From an uncultured Rhodocyclaceae bacterium (GTDB taxonomy: Bacteria > Pseudomonadota > Gammaproteobacteria > Burkholderiales > Rhodocyclaceae), in the NCBI GenBank assembly GCA_934271525.1, contig CAKQRL010000001.1, forward strand, positions 62,001-126,000: a DNA stretch of 64,000 nucleotides, read 5' to 3'. The number at the start of each line of letters is the position of its first letter. Positions within the stretch are counted from its first letter, which is position 1. Shown here one piece after another: positions 25,959 through 34,661 of the stretch. Made by a program: the position numbers and the translations under genes. The notes under the pieces were generated by a model. The model was not told the origin of the DNA and searched no databases. It saw nothing but the letters and a program-made list of their open reading frames with translations.

Positions 25959-27710
25959 TTAGCGTTCCAAAACATAGGTTCCGGGCGCATCTTCAATTTT
26001 GGGATATTGCTTGTTGCTGGCAGGATAAGCCTTGACCATTTCGCCCATTTTGGGTTCTAGCCATTCTATCCAATCGCTCCACCACGTGCCTTGGCGTTTT
26101 TCGGCACGGTCAAACCACAATTCCCAATGCTCGTTGCGCTCAGGGTTGGCAACCCAATAAGAACGTTTGGGCGGGTTGGTTGGCGGATTCACAATGCCCA
26201 TAATGTGCCCAGAAGTGGATAACACAAAACGCATAGGCGCATTGATGTTAATGGCTTTGCGAATGCGGTAGCATTGCTTCCACGGGGCAATGTGGTCATC
26301 TTCTGCGGTGACAGCATAAAGCGGTTGTTTGATGCGGTCTAAATCAATGGGTTCGCCCGCAATGGTTAAGCAATCGCGTTTGATGAGATTGTTGTTCAAA
26401 TACATTTCATGCAAGTAATAACTATGCATGGCTTGCGGCAAGCGGGTTGAGTCGGCATTCCAATAAAGCACATCAAAGGCTGGTAGCTGCTCGCCCAACA
26501 AATAAGAATGCACCCAATAATGCCAAATGAGACTATTAGAACGCAACAAACGGAAGGATGAAGCCATTTCACCGCCTTCCAAATAGCCTTTTTTCTTCAT
26601 CATTTCATCAATAGCGCGCACGCAATTTTCATCAATGAACACATCAATTTCGCCCGGATTAGAAAAATCGGTTAGCGTGGTGAACGTTGTCCAAGATTCA
26701 ACGGGCACTTCTTCGGGTTTCATTCTGCGGTTTGCCCAAGCCAAATAAATGGAGAGCAAAGTGCCGCCAATGCAATAACCCACGGCGTGGATTTTTTTAA
26801 CTTTGCAAAAGTCGGTCACCACGCGAACGGCTTGGTCAATGCCTTCGGTCACATAATCATCAAAGCGCACGCCCGACATTTCTGGCGTTGGGTTTTTCCA
26901 ACTGGTGATAAAAACGGAATAACCTTGTTCCACCAAGTATTTGACCATGCTTTTTTTGGCGCCCAAATCCAAAATGTAGAATTTGTTGATAATGGGCGTG
27001 CAAATTAAAATAGGTTTGGCATGCACTTTTTCGGTGGTGGGTTTGTAGTGAATGAGTTCCACCAAACGGTTGCGGAAAATCACTTCCCCCGGCGTGTTGG
27101 CAAGGTCTACGCCTAATTTAAAGGCTTCTGGGTCAACGGTGAGAATATTTTTTTTGCCCAAATCGCGCAGAAAAAATTCAAAACCTTTTCTTAAACTCTC
27201 ACCTTTGGTTTCAATGGCGCGTTTCATTGCAGGCGGGTTTAAAAAGAAAAAATTGGTTGGCGAAATGGCATTCAACCATTTTCTTATCCAAAACGCGGCG
27301 CGGCGTTGTTGCTTGTCAGATAAGCCGGGCGTGGCAAAACACATATCTTCCAAGCGGTGCGTGATTGCCAAATACCATTCTTTTAAAATATCCCAACTAG
27401 CGGATTCACTCCAAATGGGGTCTGAAAAGCGTTTGTCGTCAGAATGCGGCAACACCACATCTTCGGATGGCAAACCCATTATTCTGCGGAAAGTATGTGC
27501 TTGCAAAGCCAAAACATCGCCCGAAATGCCGTTGATTGCGCGCGCCAATTCGGTTGGATGCGTCATCCACGCATTGCAAGCGTTCAACATAGAAGAAGTA
27601 ACGCCAAAAGGGTCAATGGTGTTGGTTACAGAACGGATGATATTTTCCATTGGCAGCATTGCGTTTAAATCCACCGTGCGGTGTTGTTCAGAAGGACTAG
27701 CCATCATCAA
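25959..27710 (-). CDS. phaC: Class I poly(3-hydroxyalkanoate) synthase
   Basis: The 583-residue protein has the lipase-like box GYCIGG with the nucleophilic Cys, the Asp in TAEDDHIAPW, and the His in STSGHIMGIVNPP, completing the triad of PHA synthases. Motifs FITSWKNP and WVHSYLLGEQLP support class I. It polymerises 3-hydroxybutyryl-CoA into granules. phaA and phaB are not adjacent; a reductase-type gene and phaR lie 19 kb away. An 18-base dyad at 27752-27769 lies upstream, between phaC and the divergent universal stress gene. A strong terminator follows it. Confidence 0.96.
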   Translation of the reverse strand: MMMASPSEQHRTVDLNAMLPMENIIRSVTNTIDPFGVTSSMLNACNAWMTHPTELARAINGISGDVLALQAHTFRRIMGLPSEDVVLPHSDDKRFSDPIWSESASWDILKEWYLAITHRLEDMCFATPGLSDKQQRRAAFWIRKWLNAISPTNFFFLNPPAMKRAIETKGESLRKGFEFFLRDLGKKNILTVDPEAFKLGVDLANTPGEVIFRNRLVELIHYKPTTEKVHAKPILICTPIINKFYILDLGAKKSMVKYLVEQGYSVFITSWKNPTPEMSGVRFDDYVTEGIDQAVRVVTDFCKVKKIHAVGYCIGGTLLSIYLAWANRRMKPEEVPVESWTTFTTLTDFSNPGEIDVFIDENCVRAIDEMMKKKGYLEGGEMASSFRLLRSNSLIWHYWVHSYLLGEQLPAFDVLYWNADSTRLPQAMHSYYLHEMYLNNNLIKRDCLTIAGEPIDLDRIKQPLYAVTAEDDHIAPWKQCYRIRKAININAPMRFVLSTSGHIMGIVNPPTNPPKRSYWVANPERNEHWELWFDRAEKRQGTWWSDWIEWLEPKMGEMVKAYPASNKQYPKIEDAPGTYVLER

Positions 27711-27751
27711 ACTCCTTTTAGAAAAAAAAACGCTGTTATTTTAAAACCATT

Positions 27752-27769
27752 ATGTTATAAACGTAACAT
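27752..27769. promoter_or_regulatory. Candidate operator between phaC and usp
   Basis: ATGTTA-N6-TAACAT forms a perfect dyad in the 90-base divergent gap. Possible promoter elements for phaC on minus (TTACAA, 17 bases, CATAAT) overlap it. No known regulator can be assigned. Confidence 0.35.
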
Positions 27770-27800
27770 TCTTGTAATTTTTAACGACGAGGAGACCCGT

Positions 27801-28244
27801 ATGTTCAAACACATTTTTTTGCCCACCGATGGCTCGGATTTGTCGTTTAAAACCGCGCAAGAAGCGGTGAATTTTGCCAAAGAAATCAACGCCAAAATCA
27901 CCGTTTTTTTTGCGCAACCGGAATATCCTGCGGCGTATTTTGGTGAAAGCGCTTTGGCAGACCCAGCCGCGCCGGAGCATTTTACCGAATTAACCAACCA
28001 AAAAGCTGATCGTTATTTGGCGGATATTGAAAAGCTTGCCAAGGATGCGGGCGTGGAATGCAAAACCATCTCGGTTGTCAGTGATGCGCCATACCGCGCC
28101 ATTATTGACAATGCCACCCAAGAAAACTGCGATTTGATTTTTATGGCTTCCCACGGCAGGCGCGGCTTGGCGGCTTTGCTTTTGGGCAGTGAAACCAAAC
28201 GCGTGATTGACCATTCGCAAATTCCCGTTTTGGTTTATCGCTGA
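27801..28244 (+). CDS. Universal stress protein, UspA family
   Basis: The 147-residue protein starts at an ATG preceded by GAGGAG, seven bases away, which settles the start against a longer frame from 27681. It has FLPTDGSDLS at its start and the ATP-binding signature GRRGLAALLLGS, corresponding to G-2x-G-9x-G-S. UspA-type proteins respond to starvation and oxygen limitation. It diverges from phaC, so both might react to the same metabolic state. It is followed by a palindromic repeat that could terminate it. Confidence 0.9.
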   Translation: MFKHIFLPTDGSDLSFKTAQEAVNFAKEINAKITVFFAQPEYPAAYFGESALADPAAPEHFTELTNQKADRYLADIEKLAKDAGVECKTISVVSDAPYRAIIDNATQENCDLIFMASHGRRGLAALLLGSETKRVIDHSQIPVLVYR

Positions 28245-28264
28245 TTGTTTTTGAATTACAATTC

Positions 28265-28315
28265 TCCACGGTAAACTTTCAAAAAATTTGAAAATTTTTG
28301 AAGGTTTACCGTGGA
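28265..28315. repeat. ACCGTGGA repeat, tail-to-tail pair
   Basis: TCCACGGTAAACTTTC and GAAGGTTTACCGTGGA arms around an A/T centre, 20 bases after the universal stress gene; a probable terminator. Confidence 0.9.
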
Positions 28316-28358
28316 AAACTTTTAAAAAGGCTAATCAAAAAGCATCACAAAGCAACAA

Positions 28359-28386
28359 TCCACGGTCGGCGTGGAATTTTTTTTTT
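28359..28386 (+). terminator. Hairpin plus T10 upstream of the PEP mutase gene
   Basis: TCCACG and CGTGGA (28359-28364 and 28370-28375) pair around GTCGG and are followed by ten T residues at 28377-28386. It incorporates one repeat core (TCCACGGT). It could end readthrough from upstream or act as an attenuator 38 bases before the PEP mutase start. TATAGAAT after the T run resembles a -10 box, so a promoter with a variable T spacer is also possible. Confidence 0.6.
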
Positions 28387-28423
28387 ATAGAATTTGAAGG
28401 TTTTTGGAAAACAGGGTTGGCAA

Positions 28424-29743
28424 ATGAAAGAAAAAGTCTATGTTGGTATGGGGGCGGATTTGTTGCATCCCGGGCATTTGAATGTGATTAACACTGCCAG
28501 AAAATATGGCGATGTCATCATTGGGCTACTCACCGATGCCGCCGTTGCCAAATATTCGCGCATGCCTTATATGACTTATGAACAGCGCAAAATTGTGATG
28601 GAAGCGGTCAAAGGCGTAACAGAAGTTGTTATGCAATCTACGCTGGATTACACGCCGAATCTCCAAAAAATCAAACCCAAATATGTGGTGCATGGTGACG
28701 ATTGGAAAGTTGGTCCACAAGCCAAAACGCGTGAAGATGTGATTCAAACCTTAAAAGAATGGGGCGGAAAACTCATTGAAGTGCCTTACACACAAGGCAT
28801 TTCATCTTCAATTATCAATAGCATTATGCGCGACATCGGCGTTACGCCGGAAGTGCGTTCCTTGGCGTTGTATCGTTTGTTAGGTTGCAAAGACATTGTG
28901 CGGGTGATGGAAGCGCACAATGGTTTGAGCGGTTTAATTGTGGAGCAAACCGTGGTAGAGAACAACGGTTTTCCCGAAGAATTTGACGCTTTATGGATTT
29001 CTTCTTTAACGCAATCCGCCGCCAAGGCAAAGCCAGACAATGGTTTTTTGGACGCATCCACCCGAATTGCCGCCTTGGGCGAAATTTTGGATGTAACAAC
29101 CAAACCGATTATCTACGATGGCGATAGCGGCGGACCCGCTGAGCATTTTGTTTTTACCGTGCGGGAATTAGAACGTTTGGGTGTATCCGCCATCATTATT
29201 GAAGACAAAATCGGTTTAAAGAAAAATTCTTTGTTTGGCACGGAAGTTTCACAAGAGCAAGATTCTATTGAGAACTTTTGTAACAAAATTGCATCAGGTA
29301 AGGCGAATCAAGTAACCAAACATTTTATGATTATCGCCAGAATTGAGAGTTTAATTTTGGAAAAAGGGCTAGACGATGCGCTCACGCGGGCAAAAGCGTA
29401 TTTAGCCGCCGGGGCGGATGGCATTATGATTCATTCTCGCTCCAAAACTTTTGATGAAGTCAAGGAATTTGCAAGGCAATACAATCAGTTGCCTAACCGC
29501 AAACCTTTGGTTGTGGTGCCTTCTTCTTATGCTTATGTAACCGAAGAGGAATTGATTCAAAACAATATCAATATGGTGATTTACGCCAACCAAATGTTGC
29601 GTGCGGCGTATCCGGCAATGGTGAATGTGGCAAAATCCATTTTGACGCATCACCGAGCAAAAGAAGCAAGCGATGCGTATTGTATGTCCATCAACGACAT
29701 CATCAATCTCATTCCCGGGGGAAAAGTTGTTCAACGCAAATGA
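28424..29743 (+). CDS. aepX: Phosphoenolpyruvate mutase fused to an N-terminal cytidylyltransferase domain
   Basis: The protein has 439 residues from the ATG at 28424 (AGGG eight bases upstream); a TTG at 28394 is not needed. Residues 1-135 are a nucleotidyltransferase domain with HPGH at 15-18 and ISSSI near 126-130. Residues 145-439 form the mutase barrel with DGDSGG at 232-237 and [10 protein letters not shown] at 260-269, the defining motif of true PEP mutases as opposed to isocitrate-lyase-like relatives. It rearranges PEP to phosphonopyruvate, forming the C-P bond. The decarboxylase that pulls this unfavourable reaction is the next gene, overlapping by 17 bases. The fused domain may activate the phosphonate product with CTP. 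Confidence 0.95.
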   Translation: MKEKVYVGMGADLLHPGHLNVINTARKYGDVIIGLLTDAAVAKYSRMPYMTYEQRKIVMEAVKGVTEVVMQSTLDYTPNLQKIKPKYVVHGDDWKVGPQAKTREDVIQTLKEWGGKLIEVPYTQGISSSIINSIMRDIGVTPEVRSLALYRLLGCKDIVRVMEAHNGLSGLIVEQTVVENNGFPEEFDALWISSLTQSAAKAKPDNGFLDASTRIAALGEILDVTTKPIIYDGDSGGPAEHFVFTVRELERLGVSAIIIEDKIGLKKNSLFGTEVSQEQDSIENFCNKIASGKANQVTKHFMIIARIESLILEKGLDDALTRAKAYLAAGADGIMIHSRSKTFDEVKEFARQYNQLPNRKPLVVVPSSYAYVTEEELIQNNINMVIYANQMLRAAYPAMVNVAKSILTHHRAKEASDAYCMSINDIINLIPGGKVVQRK

Positions 29744-30821
29744 TTTTTTTGAGTCTTTAAAAAAACACGGTATTGCTATGTTTTGTGGCGTGCCAGATAG
29801 TTTGCTTAAAGATTTTTGCGCTTGCGTCACAGAAAACACAACGCCACAGCAACACATCATCGCCGCCAATGAAGGCAATGCCGCCGCCATCGCGGCGGGT
29901 TACCACTTGGCAACGGGCAAAATTGCTGCGGTGTATTTGCAAAATTCTGGGTTGGGCAATGTGGTTAATCCCTTGCTTTCTTTGTTGGATAAAGCCATTT
30001 ACAACATCCCCGCTTTGTTGATTATCGGTTGGCGCGGCGAACCAAACATTGCGGATGAACCGCAACACATCACACAAGGTCAACTCACCTTGCCACTGTT
30101 GGAAGCGATGGGCATTCAATACGCCATTTTGGAAGACTTGGCGCAGATTCCATTAGCCGTGGCGTATATGCAAAAAACTTTGCAACCCTTTGCTTTTGTG
30201 GTTAAAAAAGGGACCTTTGAACCTTATCAAAAGACAGAAATACCGCAAAAATACACGCTCAATAGGGAAGAAGCCTTGCAACAAATTATGGCGTTGTTAA
30301 ATGATGACGACATTGTGGTTGCCACAACGGGGATGATTTCTCGCGAATGGTATGAAAACCGCACAACGCACGAAAAAGATTTTTTGGTGGTGGGTTCCAT
30401 GGGGCACGCTTCTTCTATTGCCTTGGGCATTGCTTTGGAAAAACCCAATCGGCGCGTTTTTGTTTTGGATGGCGATGGTGCTTTTTTGATGCACCAAGGC
30501 GCGGCAAGCGTGATTGCTTCTTGCAAACTGCCGAATTTTAAGCACATTGTGTTGGATAATGAAGCGCACGATTCGGTTGGCGGGCAACCAACGGTGATGG
30601 ATGTTGTCTGTATTGCCGATGTTGCAAAGGCTTGCGGTTATGCCCGTGTTTTTAATGTTTTTAGCTTGGAAGAAATAAGGGCAGTTTGGCAGGAATTTTA
30701 TACTTGCCAAGCCACCGCCTTGCTCAATATCAAAGTCAAACGTGGCGCGCGCAAAAACTTGGGCAGACCACGCGAAAAACCCATAGAAAACAAAACGGCG
30801 TTTATGCAGTTTTTGAAGTAA
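29727..30821 (+). CDS. aepY: Phosphonopyruvate decarboxylase
   Basis: The thiamine-diphosphate enzyme starts most plausibly at TTG 29727, with GGGGG just upstream, giving 364 residues and the family's usual start before [15 protein letters not shown] longer frame from ATG 29673 would lie within the mutase gene. [12 protein letters not shown] marks the N-terminal domain; the C-terminal domain has [10 protein letters not shown] and [13 protein letters not shown], the ThDP/Mg motif GDG-N. It converts phosphonopyruvate to phosphonoacetaldehyde, making phosphonate synthesis irreversible. The overlap with the mutase gene implies coupled translation. Confidence 0.93.
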   Translation: MFNANDFFESLKKHGIAMFCGVPDSLLKDFCACVTENTTPQQHIIAANEGNAAAIAAGYHLATGKIAAVYLQNSGLGNVVNPLLSLLDKAIYNIPALLIIGWRGEPNIADEPQHITQGQLTLPLLEAMGIQYAILEDLAQIPLAVAYMQKTLQPFAFVVKKGTFEPYQKTEIPQKYTLNREEALQQIMALLNDDDIVVATTGMISREWYENRTTHEKDFLVVGSMGHASSIALGIALEKPNRRVFVLDGDGAFLMHQGAASVIASCKLPNFKHIVLDNEAHDSVGGQPTVMDVVCIADVAKACGYARVFNVFSLEEIRAVWQEFYTCQATALLNIKVKRGARKNLGRPREKPIENKTAFMQFLK

Positions 30822-30824
30822 AAA

Positions 30825-31925
30825 ATGAATATCAAAAGAAATATTTTGCTCAATCCCGGCCCAGCCACCACCACCGACACGGTTAAAATGGCGCAAGTGG
30901 TTAGCGACATTTGCCCGCGTGAAAAAGCGTTTGGCGAGGTAATGTTTTTTATCACCGAAAAGCTAACGGATTTTGTTGCCAATAACAAAGATTACGCCAC
31001 GGTATTATTTGGCGGCTCTGGCACGGCGGGCGTTGAGGCGGTTCTTTCTTCAATATGTGCAAACAAAAAGATTTTGGTGGTTAATAATGGTTTTTATAGC
31101 GAACGAATGGCGCAAATATTAAAAACCTACAATGCGGATTTTTTTAATTTTCAAAGCGATATTATTCAACCGATAGATTTTAATCAGATGGAAGAAATAT
31201 TAAAAAACAACGCTTTTGATTATATTTGCGCCGTTCATCACGAAACAGGAACGGGATTATTAAACGATATTCAAAAAATTGGTGCGCTTGCCAAAAAATA
31301 CAATGCCGAATTTGTGGTGGATGCTATGAGTTCTTATGCGGCAATTCCCATCAATATGGCAGAAATGAATATCAATTTTTTGGTTTCTGCTTCTAACAAA
31401 AATATTCAAGGAATGGCGGGCGTTGTTTTTGTGATTGGCAAAAAAGATTCTTTGGAAAAATTAAAAAACACAAAAGCAAAAAGTTTTTATTTGGATTTGT
31501 ATGCGCAATACCAATATTTTAACCGCACCAAACAAACACGATTTACGCCGCCCGTGCAAACACTTTATGCTTTAAAACAAGCCATTTTGGAAACTATAAA
31601 CGAAGGCATAGAAAATAGAAATAAACGCTATACAAAATCGTGGCAAACTTTAATTGCAGGTATTCAAAAACTACATTTAAAAATGTTGTTGGATGAAAAT
31701 AACCAATCCAAAATTATCACGGCAATTTTTGAACCCGAATGCGAAAAATATAATTTTGATGCCATGCATGATTATCTTTACCAACACGGCTTTACCATTT
31801 ACCCGGGAAAAGTATCGGATTTTAAAACTTTTCGTGTGGCTAATATGGGCGCAATCAATAGCGATGATATAAAAGATTTTTTGAAGGTTTTGGAAGATTA
31901 TTTAAAAATCATCAATTATATTTAA
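30825..31925 (+). CDS. aepZ: 2-Aminoethylphosphonate-forming aminotransferase (PhnW/AepZ-like)
   Basis: The 366-residue class V aminotransferase begins NILLNPGPATTT, typical of the PhnW group. The PLP-binding Lys192 lies in SASNKNIQG, with Asp166 in VVDAMSS, and FGGSGTAGVEA binds phosphate. In a biosynthetic cluster the enzyme would aminate phosphonoacetaldehyde to 2-aminoethylphosphonate; PhnW in catabolic clusters runs the reverse reaction, but a mutase and decarboxylase precede it here. Three bases separate it from aepY. The gene is far more AT-rich than aepX, pointing to a separate origin of this half. Confidence 0.88.
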   Translation: MNIKRNILLNPGPATTTDTVKMAQVVSDICPREKAFGEVMFFITEKLTDFVANNKDYATVLFGGSGTAGVEAVLSSICANKKILVVNNGFYSERMAQILKTYNADFFNFQSDIIQPIDFNQMEEILKNNAFDYICAVHHETGTGLLNDIQKIGALAKKYNAEFVVDAMSSYAAIPINMAEMNINFLVSASNKNIQGMAGVVFVIGKKDSLEKLKNTKAKSFYLDLYAQYQYFNRTKQTRFTPPVQTLYALKQAILETINEGIENRNKRYTKSWQTLIAGIQKLHLKMLLDENNQSKIITAIFEPECEKYNFDAMHDYLYQHGFTIYPGKVSDFKTFRVANMGAINSDDIKDFLKVLEDYLKIINYI

Positions 31926-31926
31926 A

Positions 31927-32691
31927 ATGCAAATGAAAATGAAAGGTATTATTTTGGCGGCGGGAATGGGCACAAGATTGCAACCTTTAACCTTAAAATT
32001 CCCAAAACCATTGCTTAAAATTCAAGGTGAAACATTATTAGAAAAAAACATTCGTTTTTTTAATCAAAATGGCATTGATAATATTACCATTATCACAGGT
32101 TATATGCACGAAGCCTTTGACCCTTATGTTGAAAAATACGGCTTAAAAAAAATTGTTTCAAAAGTATACAAAGAAAAAAATAGCGCAAGTTCTTTGAATT
32201 TGGCACGAGATAGATTAAACAATGCTTTAATTATCAATGGCGATATTTTAATTAAAGAAAATGTTTTTAATTATATTAAAAGCGATGTACCGCAAATTAT
32301 TGCCAAAAAAATTACAAAAGGCGCAGAAGATGGTTATATTTGCGATGAAAATAATAGAATTATTCAAGTTATTAAAAAATCCACATCGGGTTATGGCGAT
32401 ACGGGAATGATTTATTTAACGGGTGAAATGGCACAAGCCGTGGTGGAAAATTTGCCGCTAGCCAAAGATGATTATTTTTGGGAAGACGTTGTTTATAATT
32501 TAATTGCCAAACATTCTATTTATTTAACCAAAATTCCCAATATTGTTTTTGAAATTGATTCAATAGAAGATGTGTTAAGAGAAAAGTTTTTAACAAAATC
32601 TGATTTAATTGATTGGTGCGGTGATGATGAAAAAGCAATTGCCGCTATAAATAAAATAAGTTTTTCCACGGTAAACGTTAAAAAATTTTGA
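31927..32691 (+). CDS. pntC: Phosphonate/choline-type sugar-nucleotidyltransferase family protein, candidate AEP cytidylyltransferase
   Basis: The 254-residue protein begins GIILAAGMGTRLQPLTLKFPKPLLKI, the nucleotidyltransferase signature. DTGMIYL and DDYFWEDVVYN fit the LicC/PntC group, which activates phosphocholine or 2-aminoethylphosphonate as a CMP derivative. It begins one base after the aminotransferase stop, with no room for its own ribosome site, so translation is coupled. The last residues (SFSTVNVKKF) are coded by the left arm of a repeat element. Substrate choice is inferred from the operon. The gene is AT-rich, like aepZ. Confidence 0.75.
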   Translation: MQMKMKGIILAAGMGTRLQPLTLKFPKPLLKIQGETLLEKNIRFFNQNGIDNITIITGYMHEAFDPYVEKYGLKKIVSKVYKEKNSASSLNLARDRLNNALIINGDILIKENVFNYIKSDVPQIIAKKITKGAEDGYICDENNRIIQVIKKSTSGYGDTGMIYLTGEMAQAVVENLPLAKDDYFWEDVVYNLIAKHSIYLTKIPNIVFEIDSIEDVLREKFLTKSDLIDWCGDDEKAIAAINKISFSTVNVKKF

Positions 32692-32704
32692 GGTTGACCG
32701 TGGA
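32665..32704. repeat. ACCGTGGA repeat, short tail-to-tail pair
   Basis: TCCACGGTAAAC and GGTTGACCGTGGA arms around a short centre. The left arm encodes the C-terminus of the nucleotidyltransferase. It lies between that gene and the methyltransferase and may limit readthrough. Confidence 0.88.
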
Positions 32705-32735
32705 TTTTTGTTGTTCAACTTTTTAGGAGAAAACT

Positions 32736-33458
32736 ATGTGGAAAGACATTTGGCAAAAAAAAGGCAAAAACTGCCAAGTGGATGCCAACATTGGCGTGGT
32801 TGAACTTTTGACCATCAATGGTTACGACACAAGCGGCGATTCTTTAATTGAGTCCGCTTGGTTGGATTATGCCCATTACGTTGGCAATTTGTGCCAAATT
32901 GAAAAAGGCGCAAAATCGGTTTTGGAAATCGGTTGCGGGGGGGGGGTATACCTGAAAATCTATGCCGAGTCAAATAAAGATTTAAACATTTTCGGTTTGG
33001 ATTATTCCCAAAGTTTGATTGACGTTGCGCAAAAAGTGATTCCCCGTGGCACTTTTTGTTGCGCAGAAGCCGCCAAAGTCGGGCAAACTTTTGCTGGCAA
33101 AAGTTTTGATTGCATTATTTGCTGTGGCGTGGTGATTTATTTTCCCAACAAAGAATACGCTTTTGATGTGATGCAACAAGCTTATCATCTGCTTAAAAAA
33201 GGCGGCAACTTGGCGTTTTTGGATTTGAATGACAGCGCCACAAAAGACATTTACCACCAACAACGCCGCGGTAATTTGAGTTTGGAAGAATACCAAAACA
33301 AATACAAAGATTTGGATCATTTGTTTTTGTCGCGCCAAGAAGTTTTTGAATTTTTCAATCAACTGGGTTTTGAAAAAATTATTGTGGAAGACCAACACAT
33401 TGAAGGTTATATCAACAACCCTTGCCGATTCAATGTTTTTGCCATTGGTAAAAAATAA
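32736..33458 (+). CDS. SAM-dependent methyltransferase with a ten-G tract
   Basis: The 240-residue class I methyltransferase has motif I LEIGCGGG at residues 63-70. Codons 68-70 are GGG, and with the next G form an uninterrupted run of ten G at 32937-32946, unlike anything else in this AT-rich DNA. Motifs FGLDYS and KGGNLAFLDLND follow. It starts with ATG preceded by AGGAGA. It follows the phosphonate genes, so it may methylate 2-aminoethylphosphonate or a derivative, but this is inferred from position, and a repeat pair lies between. Loss or gain of one G would shift the frame and abolish the enzyme. In this sequence the frame is open. Confidence 0.85.
   Translation: MWKDIWQKKGKNCQVDANIGVVELLTINGYDTSGDSLIESAWLDYAHYVGNLCQIEKGAKSVLEIGCGGGVYLKIYAESNKDLNIFGLDYSQSLIDVAQKVIPRGTFCCAEAAKVGQTFAGKSFDCIICCGVVIYFPNKEYAFDVMQQAYHLLKKGGNLAFLDLNDSATKDIYHQQRRGNLSLEEYQNKYKDLDHLFLSRQEVFEFFNQLGFEKIIVEDQHIEGYINNPCRFNVFAIGKK
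32937..32946 (+). repeat. G10 homopolymer, candidate slippage tract
   Basis: Ten consecutive G residues in the SAM-binding motif of the methyltransferase. Poly-G tracts of this length are a hallmark of phase-variable genes in Neisseria and Campylobacter. Counted directly in the sequence. Confidence 0.9.
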
Positions 33459-33480
33459 AATAAAAAAACAAATAAAAAAA

Positions 33481-33540
33481 TCTACGGTCAACGTTTTATT
33501 TTTTTTAAATTTTTCAAAAAAAATTTAAGTTGACCGTGGA
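33481..33540. repeat. ACCGTGGA repeat, tail-to-tail pair
   Basis: TCTACGGTCAACG (one mismatch) and AAGTTGACCGTGGA arms around a long T/A centre, followed by T7. It follows the methyltransferase gene and is a probable terminator of the phosphonate cluster. Confidence 0.87.
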
Positions 33541-33560
33541 TTTTTTTGATTTTAAATTTT

Positions 33561-33627
33561 ATTTAAATTTATTTAAATAAATTTAAATTGTATTATTAAA
33601 AAAAAAGAGTTTTTTAATAATACAATT
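33561..33627. repeat. Two AT-only palindromes at the patatin 3' end
   Basis: Positions 33561-33588 form a 28-base perfect A/T palindrome. Positions 33586-33603 pair with 33610-33627 in an 18-bp stem with a six-base loop. The right arm includes the last codons and TAA of the patatin gene. It may act as its terminator. Confidence 0.75.
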
Positions 33628-34627
33628 CTGCCAAATTCAGGGATGATTCTTTGCCCACTTTGTCAAAATGTTCATTGAGCCATTCTTTTGCCATTTGTTG
33701 GCCTTCGGATTTTAAGCGTTCAAAAAAGGGCAAATTCACTGCCAATTTGCTGTCAATGGGCAGATTTTCCAAAACATCGCCGGCGGAAATGGCGTGAAAA
33801 TGTATGCGGCGCAAGCGCCGCTCAAACTTCCAAGAAGGCACCGAGATTTTGTTTAATTCGTCAATCAAGTGAGCAAACATACGCATTTCACGCAAATAAG
33901 TGGAATTAAAAGCAATTTCCAACAAACGCGTTTTGATGTCTGAGGCCGTTAAAGGCGTAGCGTGGTAGCGCAAAGGCGTTAAAAGAATAGCCAAAATGTC
34001 AGAGGCATCGCAATCCCAAAAAAGCGGAAAAATGGCTGGATTGGCGCTGAAACCGCCATCCCAATAAGGTTCGCCATCAATCATCACCGTGTGGCTGATT
34101 TCCGGCAAACAAGCCGATGCCAAAAGCGCATCCACGGACAATTCTTCGTTTTTGAAAATGCGCACTTTGCCAGAATTGGCGTGCGTTGCGGCAATGAATA
34201 ATTTCACAGGAGAATGGCGGCGCAAGGCATTAAAATCAATGAGTTCTTCCAAAACATCGCGCACGGGGTTGATATCCATCGGATTAAATTGTTCGGGCGA
34301 AAAATGCGGCGTCCATTTGAGCATCATTCGCATGGCGGGGGAGGCGTGTTGTGAGCCGATGATATTTGCCCAAGGCGAAGATGTTTCTGCAATTTTGTGC
34401 CAAAAGGTAGAAAGCATTTGGCGCGCACTTTCATAGCCGCCATCAAGCAAACCTTGCGCCAAACAAATGGCATTCATCGCGCCGGCGGAAGTGCCGCTGA
34501 CGCCTTCAAAATCAAAACGTCCATCGGCAAGCAAAGTGTCCAAAACGCCCCAAGTAAAAGCGCCGTGTGCGCCGCCGCCTTGAAGTGCCAAGTTTAAAAT
34601 CGGTGCGGAGTCTTTTTTGAGTAACAT
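33614..34627 (-). CDS. Patatin-like phospholipase
   Basis: The 337-residue protein has the oxyanion motif GGGAHGAF at 17-24, the nucleophile elbow GTSAG at 45-49 with Ser47, and the Asp of WDGGFSANP near 190, completing the Ser-Asp dyad. Patatin-family enzymes hydrolyse acyl ester bonds. In PHB-producing bacteria some are depolymerases or phospholipases; which applies here is unknown. It lies just after the phosphonate cluster but on the opposite strand. The start is the ATG at 34627, with GGGGAAC a few bases upstream. Confidence 0.9.
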   Translation of the reverse strand: MLLKKDSAPILNLALQGGGAHGAFTWGVLDTLLADGRFDFEGVSGTSAGAMNAICLAQGLLDGGYESARQMLSTFWHKIAETSSPWANIIGSQHASPAMRMMLKWTPHFSPEQFNPMDINPVRDVLEELIDFNALRRHSPVKLFIAATHANSGKVRIFKNEELSVDALLASACLPEISHTVMIDGEPYWDGGFSANPAIFPLFWDCDASDILAILLTPLRYHATPLTASDIKTRLLEIAFNSTYLREMRMFAHLIDELNKISVPSWKFERRLRRIHFHAISAGDVLENLPIDSKLAVNLPFFERLKSEGQQMAKEWLNEHFDKVGKESSLNLAELYY

Positions 34628-34661
34628 TGGTGTTCCCCTTTTTTTAAAATTTTTTTTGTTT

